This document shows, piece by piece, positions 16,259 through 23,796 of a stretch of DNA of 33,948 nt. Origin of the DNA: Oscillospiraceae bacterium (GTDB taxonomy: Bacteria > Bacillota > Clostridia > Oscillospirales > Ruminococcaceae). How positions within the stretch are numbered: the first letter of the stretch is position 1; the number at the start of each line of letters is the position of its first letter. The translations under genes were made by a program, and so were the position numbers. The stretch covers positions 1 through 33,948 of the forward strand of contig JAFLUI010000015.1 in assembly GCA_022508825.1 (NCBI GenBank). Direction: 5' to 3'. A model generated the notes under the pieces. It was given only the letters and a program-made list of their open reading frames with translations. It did not search any database and had not been told where the DNA came from.

Positions 16259-16960
16259 ATGATAAGAAAAATTATCAGGATCAGCGAAGAAAAATGCAGC
16301 GGCTGCGGAGCCTGTGCTTCCGCCTGCCACGAGGGAGCCATACAGATGATAGACGGCAAGGCAAAGCTTACCCGTGAGGACTACTGCGACGGTCTTGGAG
16401 ACTGTCTGCCTGCATGCAGTGCAAATGCCATCTCCTTTGAGGAAAGGGAGGCTCCCGCATACGACGAAGCCGCCGTCCTGAAAGCAAAGCAGGAAAAGGC
16501 GTCTGAAACGCTGCCATGCGGCTGTCCCGGGACACACGCCAAGGCAATAAACAGGGAGGAGTCCTGCTGTGACGCTGCTCCCGCCCATGCGGTGACAAGT
16601 CAGCTCAGACAGTGGCCTGTCCAGATAAAGCTTGTACCCGAAAAGGCTCCATACTTTGAGGACGCAAACCTGCTTGTGGCTGCCGACTGCACAGCATATG
16701 CATACGGGAACTTCCACAATGAGTTTATCCGCAATCATATTACATTAGTGGGCTGTCCCAAGCTTGACGATGTTGACTACACCGAAAAGCTGACACATAT
16801 CATTGCAGGAAACAATATCAAAAGCGTCACTGTTGCCCGTATGGAGGTCCCCTGCTGCGGAGGAATAGAAAATGCCGTGAAGCAGGCGCTTCAGGCAAGC
16901 GGAAAGTTTATTCCATGGAGGGTAGTTGTTATCTCCACAGACGGAAGGATATTGGATTAA
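16259..16960 (+). CDS. Cys-rich 4Fe-4S ferredoxin-domain protein
   Basis: From ATG 16259 (GGGAGG 7 nt upstream; the open frame from 16244 starts inside the ribosome site) the protein has 233 residues. A di-cluster ferredoxin-like domain occupies about 5-65. Motif 1 is CSGCGACASAC (C-x2-C-x2-C-x3-C). Motif 2 is YCDGLGDCLPAC, where the usual second cysteine is Leu, so one cluster is complete and the other has one ligand fewer. The C-terminal part (about 90-230) has further conserved-looking Cys/His clusters: CGCPGTH, ESCCD, ADC, a GNFHNEF segment, GCPK and PCCGG. It looks like a cytoplasmic electron-transfer or redox-sensing protein of a family common in anaerobic Firmicutes. The partner is unknown and no neighbour explains it. 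Confidence 0.82.
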   Translation: MIRKIIRISEEKCSGCGACASACHEGAIQMIDGKAKLTREDYCDGLGDCLPACSANAISFEEREAPAYDEAAVLKAKQEKASETLPCGCPGTHAKAINREESCCDAAPAHAVTSQLRQWPVQIKLVPEKAPYFEDANLLVAADCTAYAYGNFHNEFIRNHITLVGCPKLDDVDYTEKLTHIIAGNNIKSVTVARMEVPCCGGIENAVKQALQASGKFIPWRVVVISTDGRILD

Positions 16961-16968
16961 AAATACCA

Positions 16969-17000
16969 AAAAGGGTCTGCTGAACAGACCCTTTTAATTT
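16969..17000. terminator. Bidirectional terminator between convergent genes
   Basis: Perfect 11-bp stem AAAAGGGTCTG (16969-16979) / CAGACCCTTTT (16985-16995) with a 5-nt loop. T-runs occur in both orientations because the stem base is A/T, and AATTTTTAT follows on the + strand. It serves the Fe-S gene and the LacI-GGDEF gene. Confidence 0.92.
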
Positions 17001-17024
17001 TTATACTATGACCGTATCCTGCCC

Positions 17025-18914
17025 TTAGTCGTACCTTACCCTGCTGCGAACCTCCTTATGACTTGCCTTGTCAGCATACATAAGGTTATCGGACTGCTTT
17101 ATCATTTCATCAATGGTAGTCCCCTGAGGCTTGAAGCATACGATTCCTATGCTGGTCTCTACTTTATAGGGCCTGCCGCTGACGCTGTTGTACCGTTCGA
17201 TATACTCGTCTACACGGCTTTTAAATTCATCTGCATAAGTGTTCTCATTCTGTACTATACCTGCCACAACAAACTCGTCTCCGCCGAATCTGGAGCATAT
17301 CTCCCCTTCAACAGCGGCATATTCAAGTGCCATAGCCACCACTTTTATGGCGTTGTCGCCCTCGGAATGTCCGAAGTTGTCGTTTATGTATTTAAGTCCG
17401 TCCAGATCGGCGGAAACTATCGCCATCGACAGCTCAGGATTATTCTGCGCAGTCTCAAACCGGGACGCAATAAGCTGATAGAAGCCCCGCCTGTTGTAAA
17501 GCTCTGTAAGAGTGTCATGAGTGTAAAGACGCTCCATGGCTGTATACATCCTTACATTTCCGAAGCCTGTGCCGAATGCCTCCGCTATCTGAGGTATACG
17601 CTCATACACACGAAGAAACAGGGAATAGTTTATGCACAAATACCCGATAGGAACATCAAGGTAGTGGATGCAGGTAAATACAATGGGGTTATTCATGTCA
17701 ATGTACTTTTCGTACTCAGGAGCGATATCCTTTCTGTCAAACTTTATTACCCGCTGACTTGGCTCCTGCCAGTTGCCCCTGTAGACCATCAGCATCTCAT
17801 CCGTGAAAGGCTTGGCGTTATCGCTTTCTATAAGACCGCTCTTTGGGTTAAGAGCGTCCGTATTGATGCAGCAGTATACGTTGTAAAATACCTCATTGCC
17901 GTGGAGATTTTCAATGATAAGCTGAGGATTTCTCTTGCTGCTTATCTGGGCAAGGATACCTGTCATGGACAGGCTGCAGGTCTGGTACCAGTTGAGCCTT
18001 ACCTGCATATCAGCAAGAACAGTGGTAGCATCAATTGCCTTGCGGTCGACGCATCCGCAGGACTGCGAAATCACCATCTCAAAGCTTACCACAGCCTCGT
18101 CAGGCACTTCCTTGCCCTGCATCTGATCCTCAATAAGCTGCACGATAAGACTTGCCATCTGACTTTTGCTGCTGCGGCAGGTAGTAAGCCTGGGAGTATG
18201 GTATCTTTCCTCGTCAATACCGTCAAAGCCCGAGATAAGCACATCCTCAGGCACACTGTATCCTTTTTCGTAAAGACACTTGCAGGCAGTCATAGCCATA
18301 GTGTCGTTGCTGCATATGATAGCCTCGGGAAGCTCCTTGCCCTCTGCCAGGAATTTTGCCATGACTTCCCTTGTAGGATCCTCCCAGAAATTGCCGTATC
18401 CTACACGCTCGGGGTCGTATGGTATCCCCTGCTCTTCAAGGACCTTTTTATATACGTTCAGACGCTCCTCTGAGAAGTCATTGCCCTCGAAGCCCGCAAT
18501 GAAATTGACCTTGGTAAGCTTATGGTCAACGATGATATGGCGGACTATCTTTTCAAAGCAGTCCTTATAATCGTATTTGACATTGATACAGCCCTCAACA
18601 AATCTTTCCACTGCAATTACAGGCTTGTTATGCTTCCTTGCCTTTTCGGCAAGAGCGTCAGACAGGGCGTTATCCTTGATTATCTCGCTGAAAATAACGA
18701 CACCGTCGATCTTATCGAAATCCATCAGATCAAAAACATATTTTTCACCAATATCGTTGCGGTCTCCGTGATCAAGGTCGGTATTTGGCTGATAGACAAA
18801 CAGACTGAACCCTTTTTCAACAGCACTTTTATTCAGCTCACATATATACTCAAATGAATTCATATCAAACGCCTTGGCTACACATACTGCAATGATCTTT
18901 CTGCCATTGAACAT
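17025..18914 (-). CDS. LacI-like ligand-binding domain fused to GGDEF diguanylate cyclase
   Basis: The 629-residue protein begins at ATG 18914 (GGGGG 8 nt upstream). Residues about 5-290 form a periplasmic-binding-protein-like domain of the LacI/GalR sensor type: IIAVCV at the first strand, a DGVVIFS segment, AIICSNDTMAM and the SGFDGIDEERY hallmark. There is no helix-turn-helix before it and no signal peptide, so it senses a ligand in the cytoplasm. A middle region (about 295-460) starts with a Cys-Gly-Cys segment and may be GAF-like. The C-terminal GGDEF domain has an intact GGDEF motif (544-548) but no RxxD inhibitory site. It is probably a diguanylate cyclase controlled by a sugar or related metabolite. 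A 23-bp palindrome lies just downstream of its promoter. Confidence 0.92.
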   Translation of the reverse strand: MFNGRKIIAVCVAKAFDMNSFEYICELNKSAVEKGFSLFVYQPNTDLDHGDRNDIGEKYVFDLMDFDKIDGVVIFSEIIKDNALSDALAEKARKHNKPVIAVERFVEGCINVKYDYKDCFEKIVRHIIVDHKLTKVNFIAGFEGNDFSEERLNVYKKVLEEQGIPYDPERVGYGNFWEDPTREVMAKFLAEGKELPEAIICSNDTMAMTACKCLYEKGYSVPEDVLISGFDGIDEERYHTPRLTTCRSSKSQMASLIVQLIEDQMQGKEVPDEAVVSFEMVISQSCGCVDRKAIDATTVLADMQVRLNWYQTCSLSMTGILAQISSKRNPQLIIENLHGNEVFYNVYCCINTDALNPKSGLIESDNAKPFTDEMLMVYRGNWQEPSQRVIKFDRKDIAPEYEKYIDMNNPIVFTCIHYLDVPIGYLCINYSLFLRVYERIPQIAEAFGTGFGNVRMYTAMERLYTHDTLTELYNRRGFYQLIASRFETAQNNPELSMAIVSADLDGLKYINDNFGHSEGDNAIKVVAMALEYAAVEGEICSRFGGDEFVVAGIVQNENTYADEFKSRVDEYIERYNSVSGRPYKVETSIGIVCFKPQGTTIDEMIKQSDNLMYADKASHKEVRSRVRYD

Positions 18915-18955
18915 TGTTTGAACCCCCATAACCGGTAAGTGCCGAAACATAAATT

Positions 18956-18978
18956 TTATGCTGATAAAATCAGCATAA
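18956..18978. promoter_or_regulatory. Perfect 10-bp-arm palindrome in the LacI-GGDEF leader, candidate operator
   Basis: Arms TTATGCTGAT (18956-18965) and ATCAGCATAA (18969-18978) around AAA. It begins about 10 nt downstream of the -10 of this gene's predicted promoter, a classic repressor position. As RNA it would also form a hairpin 42 nt before the start codon. No T-run follows on the - strand beyond ATTTATG, so termination is unlikely. Confidence 0.7.
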
Positions 18979-18989
18979 TATACAATTAT

Positions 18990-19018
18990 ATTTTATCACA
19001 AAATAAAACTATTGTCAA
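18990..19018 (-). promoter_or_regulatory. Promoter of the LacI-GGDEF gene
   Basis: On the - strand: TTGACA (19018-19013), 17-nt spacer, TAAAAT (18995-18990). A second -10-like TATAAT lies a few bases further downstream. Confidence 0.82.
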
Positions 19019-19065
19019 TTTTTTATATTTTAATTTTTTTACATAAAAAATTATAATAATGTCAC

Positions 19066-19212
19066 AAGGCTAAGCCTTGACCGCCCGATGTTTTGCTCAG
19101 CAAAACTCGGAGGCAAATGCGTCAGCATTTGTCAAATCTACACCCCACCGTTAGTAAATAAGAAACGACTTAGTATATTTTGCCCCCTATCAAGGGGGCG
19201 AGTTAGATATGA
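19066..19212. repeat. Interspersed multi-hairpin repeat, copy B (long form)
   Basis: Same first block (AAGGCTAAGCCTTGAC) and last block (ATCTAC..CCCCACCGTTAGTA, AACG..TTAGT, GCCCCCT/AGGGGGC at 19182-19188 and 19193-19199) as copy A at 11418. Between them lie two more perfect hairpins: GTTTTGC/GCAAAAC (19090-19096, 19100-19106) and CAAATGC/GCATTTG (19114-19120, 19125-19131). Apart from this repeat, the LacI-GGDEF promoter and its palindrome, the gap 18915-19225 holds only AT-rich sequence. Confidence 0.82.
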
Positions 19213-19225
19213 ATTATCGTTGCAC

Positions 19226-21631
19226 TTAAACGGAGTACACTTTTCTTGCGATATCTACGGTCTCCTTGGCATCCTTTGCGTAGAAATCCGCGCCGATCTT
19301 TTCCGCATACTCTGGAGTGAGGACAGCTCCACCCACAACGATCTTACACTCTGCCTTGTTGTCCCGGAGCAGCTTCACCGTCTCCTCCATTGCTCCGAGA
19401 GTGGTGGTCATAAGCGCGGAAAGTCCCACCAGCTTTGCCTTGTGACTGACTGCCGCCTCTAAGACAGTCCCGCAGGGCACGTCCTTTCCAAGGTCTATGA
19501 CCTCAAATCCGTAGTTTTCCAGCAGTACCTTTACGATATTCTTGCCGATATCGTGGATATCCCCCCTGACAGTGGCGAGAATCACCTTTCCCTTGCTGAC
19601 CGTCTCTCCTCCGCTTTTCAGCATATGCTTCCGTATGACCTCAAATGCAGCCTGGGACGCTCCCGCCGCCATAATAAGCTGAGGGAGGAAAATTTTTCCC
19701 TTTTCAAACTCAGCCCCCGCCATGTCAAGAGCGGGAATAAGCATATTATCAACGATATCCATGCTGTCGTGAGTCTTAAGAAGCTCCTCTGTCAGATGTG
19801 CGCTTTCCGCTTTCAGACCGCTTGCTATCGCCGACGGCAGGTCGTTTGCCTCCGCCTTTGCCGCAGATGATGCCCCCTGAGCCCCGCTGACTGTGGCTGT
19901 TATATTGCTTTCCGAATAGGCAGCGATGAACTCGGCGGAGTTTTTGTCGATATTTGCAAGGAGCTTATACGCTCTTACCGCTCCCGTCATAAGAGCGGCG
20001 TTAGGATTGATTATAGGCAGGTCAAGACCGTTCGTGAGAGCCATCTGCAGGAAATTGCAGTTCACAAGCTCACGGTTGGGAAGCCCGAAGGAAATATTTG
20101 ACACTCCCAGTACAGTTTTAAGACCCAGCTCAGTCTTGACCCTGTTCAGAGCTTTCAGAGTCTCCATAGCCGCCGCCTGTTCAGCGGAGGCAGTAAGAGT
20201 CAGACAGTCGATAAATACGTCCTGTCTTGGTATGCCGACTTTCTCCGCTCTCGAAAGTATCTTTTCCGCCAGAGCAAAACGCCCCTCAGCCGCATTGGGA
20301 ATACCATTTTCGTCCAGTGTCAGACCCACAACAGCCGCACCGTATTTTTTCACAATGGGCAGGATGGCTTCAAGCGAGCCCTCCTCGCCGTTTACCGAGT
20401 TGACGATAGCCTTTCCGTTATAGACCCGCAGTGCCGCCTCCAGAACGTCGGGACGGGTAGAATCAAGCTGCAGGGGCAGGTCGGTGACGCTCTGGAGCGC
20501 CTTGACCACCCTCACCATCATTTCCTTTTCGTCGATGTCGGGCAGACCCACATTCACGTCCAGAATGTCCGCTCCTGCGTTCACCTGCTCTATCGCCTGA
20601 CCGAGAATGTAGTCGATGTCCCCCCGTTTCAAGGCTTCTTTAAAGAGCTTCTTTCCCGTGGGATTGATGCGCTCGCCGATTATCCGGGGCTGATCTATTA
20701 TCACCGTCTTAGCAGGACTGCACACCGCCGCAGGGATATTTACCTCCCTTTTTACGGACTTCATGCCCTTAAGCCTTTCGGTGACAGCCTTTATAAAACG
20801 GGGATCCGTTCCGCAGCAGCCCCCCACTATTTTAATGCCGTACTTTACAAGACCCGCAGCGCTTTCCGCAAATTGTTCGGGAGTGATATCATACTCATTT
20901 GTAACGGGATCGGGCAGACCGGCGTTAGGCTTTACGATAATGGGGAGGGTGGTCCATTCTGAAAGCTCTGCAATAACAGGCTCAAGCTCCTTGGGACCCA
21001 GAGAGCAGTTCACGCCAACAGCATCCGCCCCCAGACCCTCAAGGGTAAGCGCCATAGAGGACACCGAGCAGCCCGTGAAGGTACGTCTGTTCTGCTCAAA
21101 GGTCATAGTACATATGACTGGGAGATCGCTGTTTTCCTTTGCCGCAAGGAGTGCGGCTTTTACTTCGTAAAGATCGGTCATGGTCTCGCAGACGATAAGG
21201 TCAGCCCCTGCTTTTTCTCCCGCAATGACCTGCTCTTTGAAAATATCGTAGGCTTTCTCAAATGTAAGGCTTCCCGTAGGCTCTAAAAGCTGTCCTATGG
21301 GACCGATGTCCAGAGCCACAAGAGCCTTTTCCCCGCAGGCTTTTTTTGCGTTCTGAACAGCGGCAGAGACGATCTCCTCCACCGTCCTGCCTGTGCCCGC
21401 AAGCTTGTGACGGTTGCAGCCGAATGTGTTTGTATAGACTATCTGAGAGCCTGCTTCAATATACGCCCCATGAATAGCATTGAGCCACTCAGGCTTTTCC
21501 AGATTCAGAAGCTCGGGTATCGCTCCCGCTTCCATGCCCTTTTTCTGAAGCTGGGTACCCATGGCACCATCCAGAAAGACGAACTCGTTTTCCTCCAACA
21601 AACGGTAAAAATTCCTTTTCTTCTCACTCAT
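19226..21631 (-). CDS. metH: Cobalamin-dependent methionine synthase lacking the reactivation domain
   Basis: The 801-residue protein transfers a methyl group from methyl-THF to homocysteine through B12. Domain order: homocysteine/zinc domain (about 10-290; ligands C209 and C272-C273 in GGCCGTDP), pterin-binding domain (about 312-575; starts RIIGERINPTGKK), B12 cap helices (about 590-680) and B12 Rossmann domain (about 680-801) with D-I-H-D-I-G (H693 is the lower cobalt ligand). It ends there, about 400 residues shorter than E. coli MetH, because the SAM-dependent reactivation domain is encoded by the gene just upstream. The ATG lies 1 nt after that gene's stop, with GGGAGG 11 nt upstream, so the two are probably translationally coupled. 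Last gene of the met operon; no clear terminator follows. Confidence 0.96.
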   Translation of the reverse strand: MSEKKRNFYRLLEENEFVFLDGAMGTQLQKKGMEAGAIPELLNLEKPEWLNAIHGAYIEAGSQIVYTNTFGCNRHKLAGTGRTVEEIVSAAVQNAKKACGEKALVALDIGPIGQLLEPTGSLTFEKAYDIFKEQVIAGEKAGADLIVCETMTDLYEVKAALLAAKENSDLPVICTMTFEQNRRTFTGCSVSSMALTLEGLGADAVGVNCSLGPKELEPVIAELSEWTTLPIIVKPNAGLPDPVTNEYDITPEQFAESAAGLVKYGIKIVGGCCGTDPRFIKAVTERLKGMKSVKREVNIPAAVCSPAKTVIIDQPRIIGERINPTGKKLFKEALKRGDIDYILGQAIEQVNAGADILDVNVGLPDIDEKEMMVRVVKALQSVTDLPLQLDSTRPDVLEAALRVYNGKAIVNSVNGEEGSLEAILPIVKKYGAAVVGLTLDENGIPNAAEGRFALAEKILSRAEKVGIPRQDVFIDCLTLTASAEQAAAMETLKALNRVKTELGLKTVLGVSNISFGLPNRELVNCNFLQMALTNGLDLPIINPNAALMTGAVRAYKLLANIDKNSAEFIAAYSESNITATVSGAQGASSAAKAEANDLPSAIASGLKAESAHLTEELLKTHDSMDIVDNMLIPALDMAGAEFEKGKIFLPQLIMAAGASQAAFEVIRKHMLKSGGETVSKGKVILATVRGDIHDIGKNIVKVLLENYGFEVIDLGKDVPCGTVLEAAVSHKAKLVGLSALMTTTLGAMEETVKLLRDNKAECKIVVGGAVLTPEYAEKIGADFYAKDAKETVDIARKVYSV

Positions 21632-21632
21632 A

Positions 21633-22313
21633 TCAACAGTGTCCTCCCGATTTTCTGAATGTGCAGCTCTCCCTCATGCTGCAGGAGCCGCAGCCCCGTC
21701 TTTTTGCAGGTACGGGACTGTCAGAGAGTCCCACTACAGCGGTGACGGACTTTGTAGGTGTAAGGAGTCCCCCTGCGGTAAGAAAAACTCCCACAGTGCG
21801 CATGGCGTTTACCGCTGCAAGGAAGTCCCCCTGACATTCAAGGGGAAAGTCCCCGTATCCGGGAGAAAAGCGCCATGTTGTATATTTCCCGGGAAATCGG
21901 TCTCTTATCTCGTTTTCGGCAGCATCGCAGACCTGCTCTGCCGCCGCAGAAGCAAGAGCATCCACCATCAGAGCCTTTGCCATGTCCTCTGCCTGAACAG
22001 TCCGCAGCAGCCTGTCCACGCCCTCGCCGAGGGTGGCGCACAAAAGAGCCACTCCGAAGCAGTCTTTAAGGTGGGCGGAAATATCCCTGCCCCGCAGTAC
22101 AAGCTTGTACCCTTTCAGCGTGACAGCGTCCTCTGAGACCTCTGAAATTTCTGCATAGACCCAGTAATATCTGGGGATTGCCGCTTCAAGCAGACGCTTT
22201 TCGCACTCATCAGCCATATCAGAGATTTCCCGGGAAATCTCTCCTTTAAGACCCATATAGCGGAAAGCCTCGTCACGGTTTATTTTTTCTATCATAAGCA
22301 TATTCCGTTTCAC
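21633..22313 (-). CDS. Separate MetH reactivation-domain protein
   Basis: Up to 226 residues. The central part carries the vitamin-B12-dependent methionine synthase activation-domain signature (WRFSPGYGDFPLECQ, about residues 145-160), the segment that binds SAM in MetH. A Gly-rich C-terminal part follows, ending in a Cys-rich tail (CGSCSMRESC). It would reductively remethylate cob(II)alamin of the adjacent short MetH using SAM. The annotated start is a GTG at 22313 that overlaps the TGA of the GNAT gene (GTGA), which suggests coupling. ATGs at 22301 and 22295 are alternatives because no strong ribosome site is visible. The Cys tail is not part of the classic domain and its role is unknown. 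Confidence 0.9.
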   Translation of the reverse strand: MKRNMLMIEKINRDEAFRYMGLKGEISREISDMADECEKRLLEAAIPRYYWVYAEISEVSEDAVTLKGYKLVLRGRDISAHLKDCFGVALLCATLGEGVDRLLRTVQAEDMAKALMVDALASAAAEQVCDAAENEIRDRFPGKYTTWRFSPGYGDFPLECQGDFLAAVNAMRTVGVFLTAGGLLTPTKSVTAVVGLSDSPVPAKRRGCGSCSMRESCTFRKSGGHC

Positions 22314-22801
22314 AATTCATGGTAGTATGGACATATATCCTCATAGTGTCCGTCCTTCATGCGGAAGCCCTTTGGGATAGTCCCCAGCTGAACGAAGCCC
22401 AACCGCTCGTAAAGATGACGGGCATGGACGTTTGTCGCCACCACTGCGTTAAATTGCAGCACTCCGAAGCCATGCTCTCGTCCCTGCAAAAGGCAGTCGG
22501 ACACCAGCTTTTCACCGATGTGCAGACCTCTCATATCCGACCGGACAGCATAGCTTGCATTGCAGATATGACCGCACCGTCCCACATTGTTTGGATGGAG
22601 TATATAAAGTCCGAGGATATTCCCGGTGTCAGTGTCCTCCGCCACTCCGCAGCAGGTCTGGGAGTCAAAGAACTGCTTTCCGGTGGTATCCGTCAGAAGC
22701 TCCTCCTGTGGAAAAGCTACTCCCTCCTCAACTACTTCGTTCCATATTTCTATCATTGAGGGCAGGTCTTGTTTCCTGTAACCTCTTACCGTAATATTCA
22801 T
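22310..22801 (-). CDS. GNAT family N-acetyltransferase
   Basis: The 163-residue protein spans one GNAT domain of usual length. The acetyl-CoA loop is R-G-L-H-I-G (91-96), followed by the helix that carries it. The C-terminal ARHLYERLGFVQLG segment is the typical GNAT motif B, preceded by an N-V-H turn. The substrate (small molecule or protein) cannot be read. It sits inside the met operon, 17 nt after metF and overlapping the reactivation-domain gene by 4 nt, so co-expression with methionine synthesis is very likely. Acetylation of a methionine-pathway intermediate or of an analogue is possible but unproven. ATG 22801 follows AAAAAGGA. Confidence 0.9.
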   Translation of the reverse strand: MNITVRGYRKQDLPSMIEIWNEVVEEGVAFPQEELLTDTTGKQFFDSQTCCGVAEDTDTGNILGLYILHPNNVGRCGHICNASYAVRSDMRGLHIGEKLVSDCLLQGREHGFGVLQFNAVVATNVHARHLYERLGFVQLGTIPKGFRMKDGHYEDICPYYHEL

Positions 22802-22818
22802 TTACATGACCGTCCTTT

Positions 22819-23679
22819 TTACAGCAGTGACCTTACGCTTTCGCTGATCTTCCGCGCCACGTAGGGATTGTTCATGGTATAAAGATGGATACCGTCCACT
22901 CCGCTTGAAATAAGGTCAACTATCTGGTCGACAGCGTAAGCAATACCCGCGTCCCTGAGAGCCTCGGGATTGTTTTCGTACTTCTGCATCATTTTGGAAA
23001 ATTTTGACGGCAGACTTGCCCCGCACATTGACACCATCCGCTCTATCTGCTTCTTGTTGGTGACAGGCATTATTCCCGCTTCAACAGGGACGGCTATCCC
23101 TGCAATTTCCAGCATCTCCCTGAAATTATGGAACAGAGCGTTGTCAAAGAAAAGCTGAGACATAAGATGCTCCGCTCCCGCCTCTATCTTTATTTTCAGA
23201 CTGTTAATGTCCTTTGCCATGCTCTCTGCTTCAAGGTGCCCCTCGGGATAGCAAGCCCCGGAAACGTGGAAGTCCCCGTGCTCCTTTATAAAACGGGTCA
23301 GGTCACTGGCATACTCAAACTCATGGAGACGGGGTATATCCGGATTCACGTCCCCACGCAGAGCAAGGATGTTTTCCACCCCCCGCTCCTTAAGCTGTCC
23401 AAGACGGGTCAGGATGTCCTCCTTTGTGCTGTAAACACAGGTCAGATGTGCCGCAGAGGGTATCCCCAGCTCCCTGTTTATATAGGCTGCAATATCGCAG
23501 GTAGTGGTGTCCGCAGCATTGCCCCCTGCTCCGTAGGTCACGCTTATAAAGTCGGGAGACAGGTCTTTCAGCTCTGCAAGAGTGCTGTAGATGGTCTCCA
23601 CGGGACTTGTCTTTTTCGGCGGGAAAACCTCAAATGATAAGACTGTCCTTCCATTGCCGAACAGTGATGAAATCTTCAT
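22819..23679 (-). CDS. metF: 5,10-methylenetetrahydrofolate reductase
   Basis: The 286-residue protein reduces methylene-THF to methyl-THF, the methyl donor for MetH two genes downstream. It has the MTHFR barrel of usual length: LSFEVFPPK at the first strand with the proton-relay Glu, FISVTYGAGG, AHLTC, ILALRGD with the FAD/folate-contacting Asp, and QLFFDN with the Gln-Leu-Phe-Phe segment. The ATG at 23679 is preceded by AAGAGG 10 nt upstream. It is the first met gene. The roughly 107 nt between it and the esterase gene hold a hairpin-rich repeat and no S-box or B12 riboswitch that I can recognise. Confidence 0.97.
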   Translation of the reverse strand: MKISSLFGNGRTVLSFEVFPPKKTSPVETIYSTLAELKDLSPDFISVTYGAGGNAADTTTCDIAAYINRELGIPSAAHLTCVYSTKEDILTRLGQLKERGVENILALRGDVNPDIPRLHEFEYASDLTRFIKEHGDFHVSGACYPEGHLEAESMAKDINSLKIKIEAGAEHLMSQLFFDNALFHNFREMLEIAGIAVPVEAGIMPVTNKKQIERMVSMCGASLPSKFSKMMQKYENNPEALRDAGIAYAVDQIVDLISSGVDGIHLYTMNNPYVARKISESVRSLL

Positions 23680-23702
23680 TATTTATGATCCTCTTTCCTA
23701 TT

Positions 23703-23796
23703 TGACGATGTTTTGTGGTTTTGCGTCAGCAAAATTCCGAACGGCAGTGAGGAAAACAAAACTCGAAGCTTGAAAATCTCTGATTTTCAAGCACCG
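23703..23796. repeat. Hairpin-rich repeat related to copy B, spanning the esterase stop codon
   Basis: It contains GATGTTTTG and CAAAACTCG blocks shared with copy B at 19087-19109, but here with about 40 nt between them that include TTTTGC/GCAAAA (23719-23724, 23729-23734). It ends in a perfect hairpin with 11-nt arms GCTTGAAAATC (23768-23778) and GATTTTCAAGC (23782-23792). On the - strand that hairpin is followed by TTCGAGTTTTGTTTTC, so it may also act as a weak terminator of the esterase gene. Confidence 0.65.

Noticed and set aside
17058..18473. 471-residue open frame on the + strand
   Set aside because: It mirrors the LacI-GGDEF gene on the - strand and has no family signature. The - strand product has full GGDEF and PBP-like motifs.
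19182..19199. Hairpin GCCCCCT/AGGGGGC as the metH terminator
   Set aside because: On the - strand it is followed by AAAATA rather than a T-run, and the same hairpin recurs in the repeat at 11482, so it is a repeat module.
23680..23786. S-box or cobalamin riboswitch upstream of metF
   Set aside because: No GGCAACC/GGTGCTAA core and no B12-box-like sequence were found in this short leader; the hairpins belong to the repeat element.
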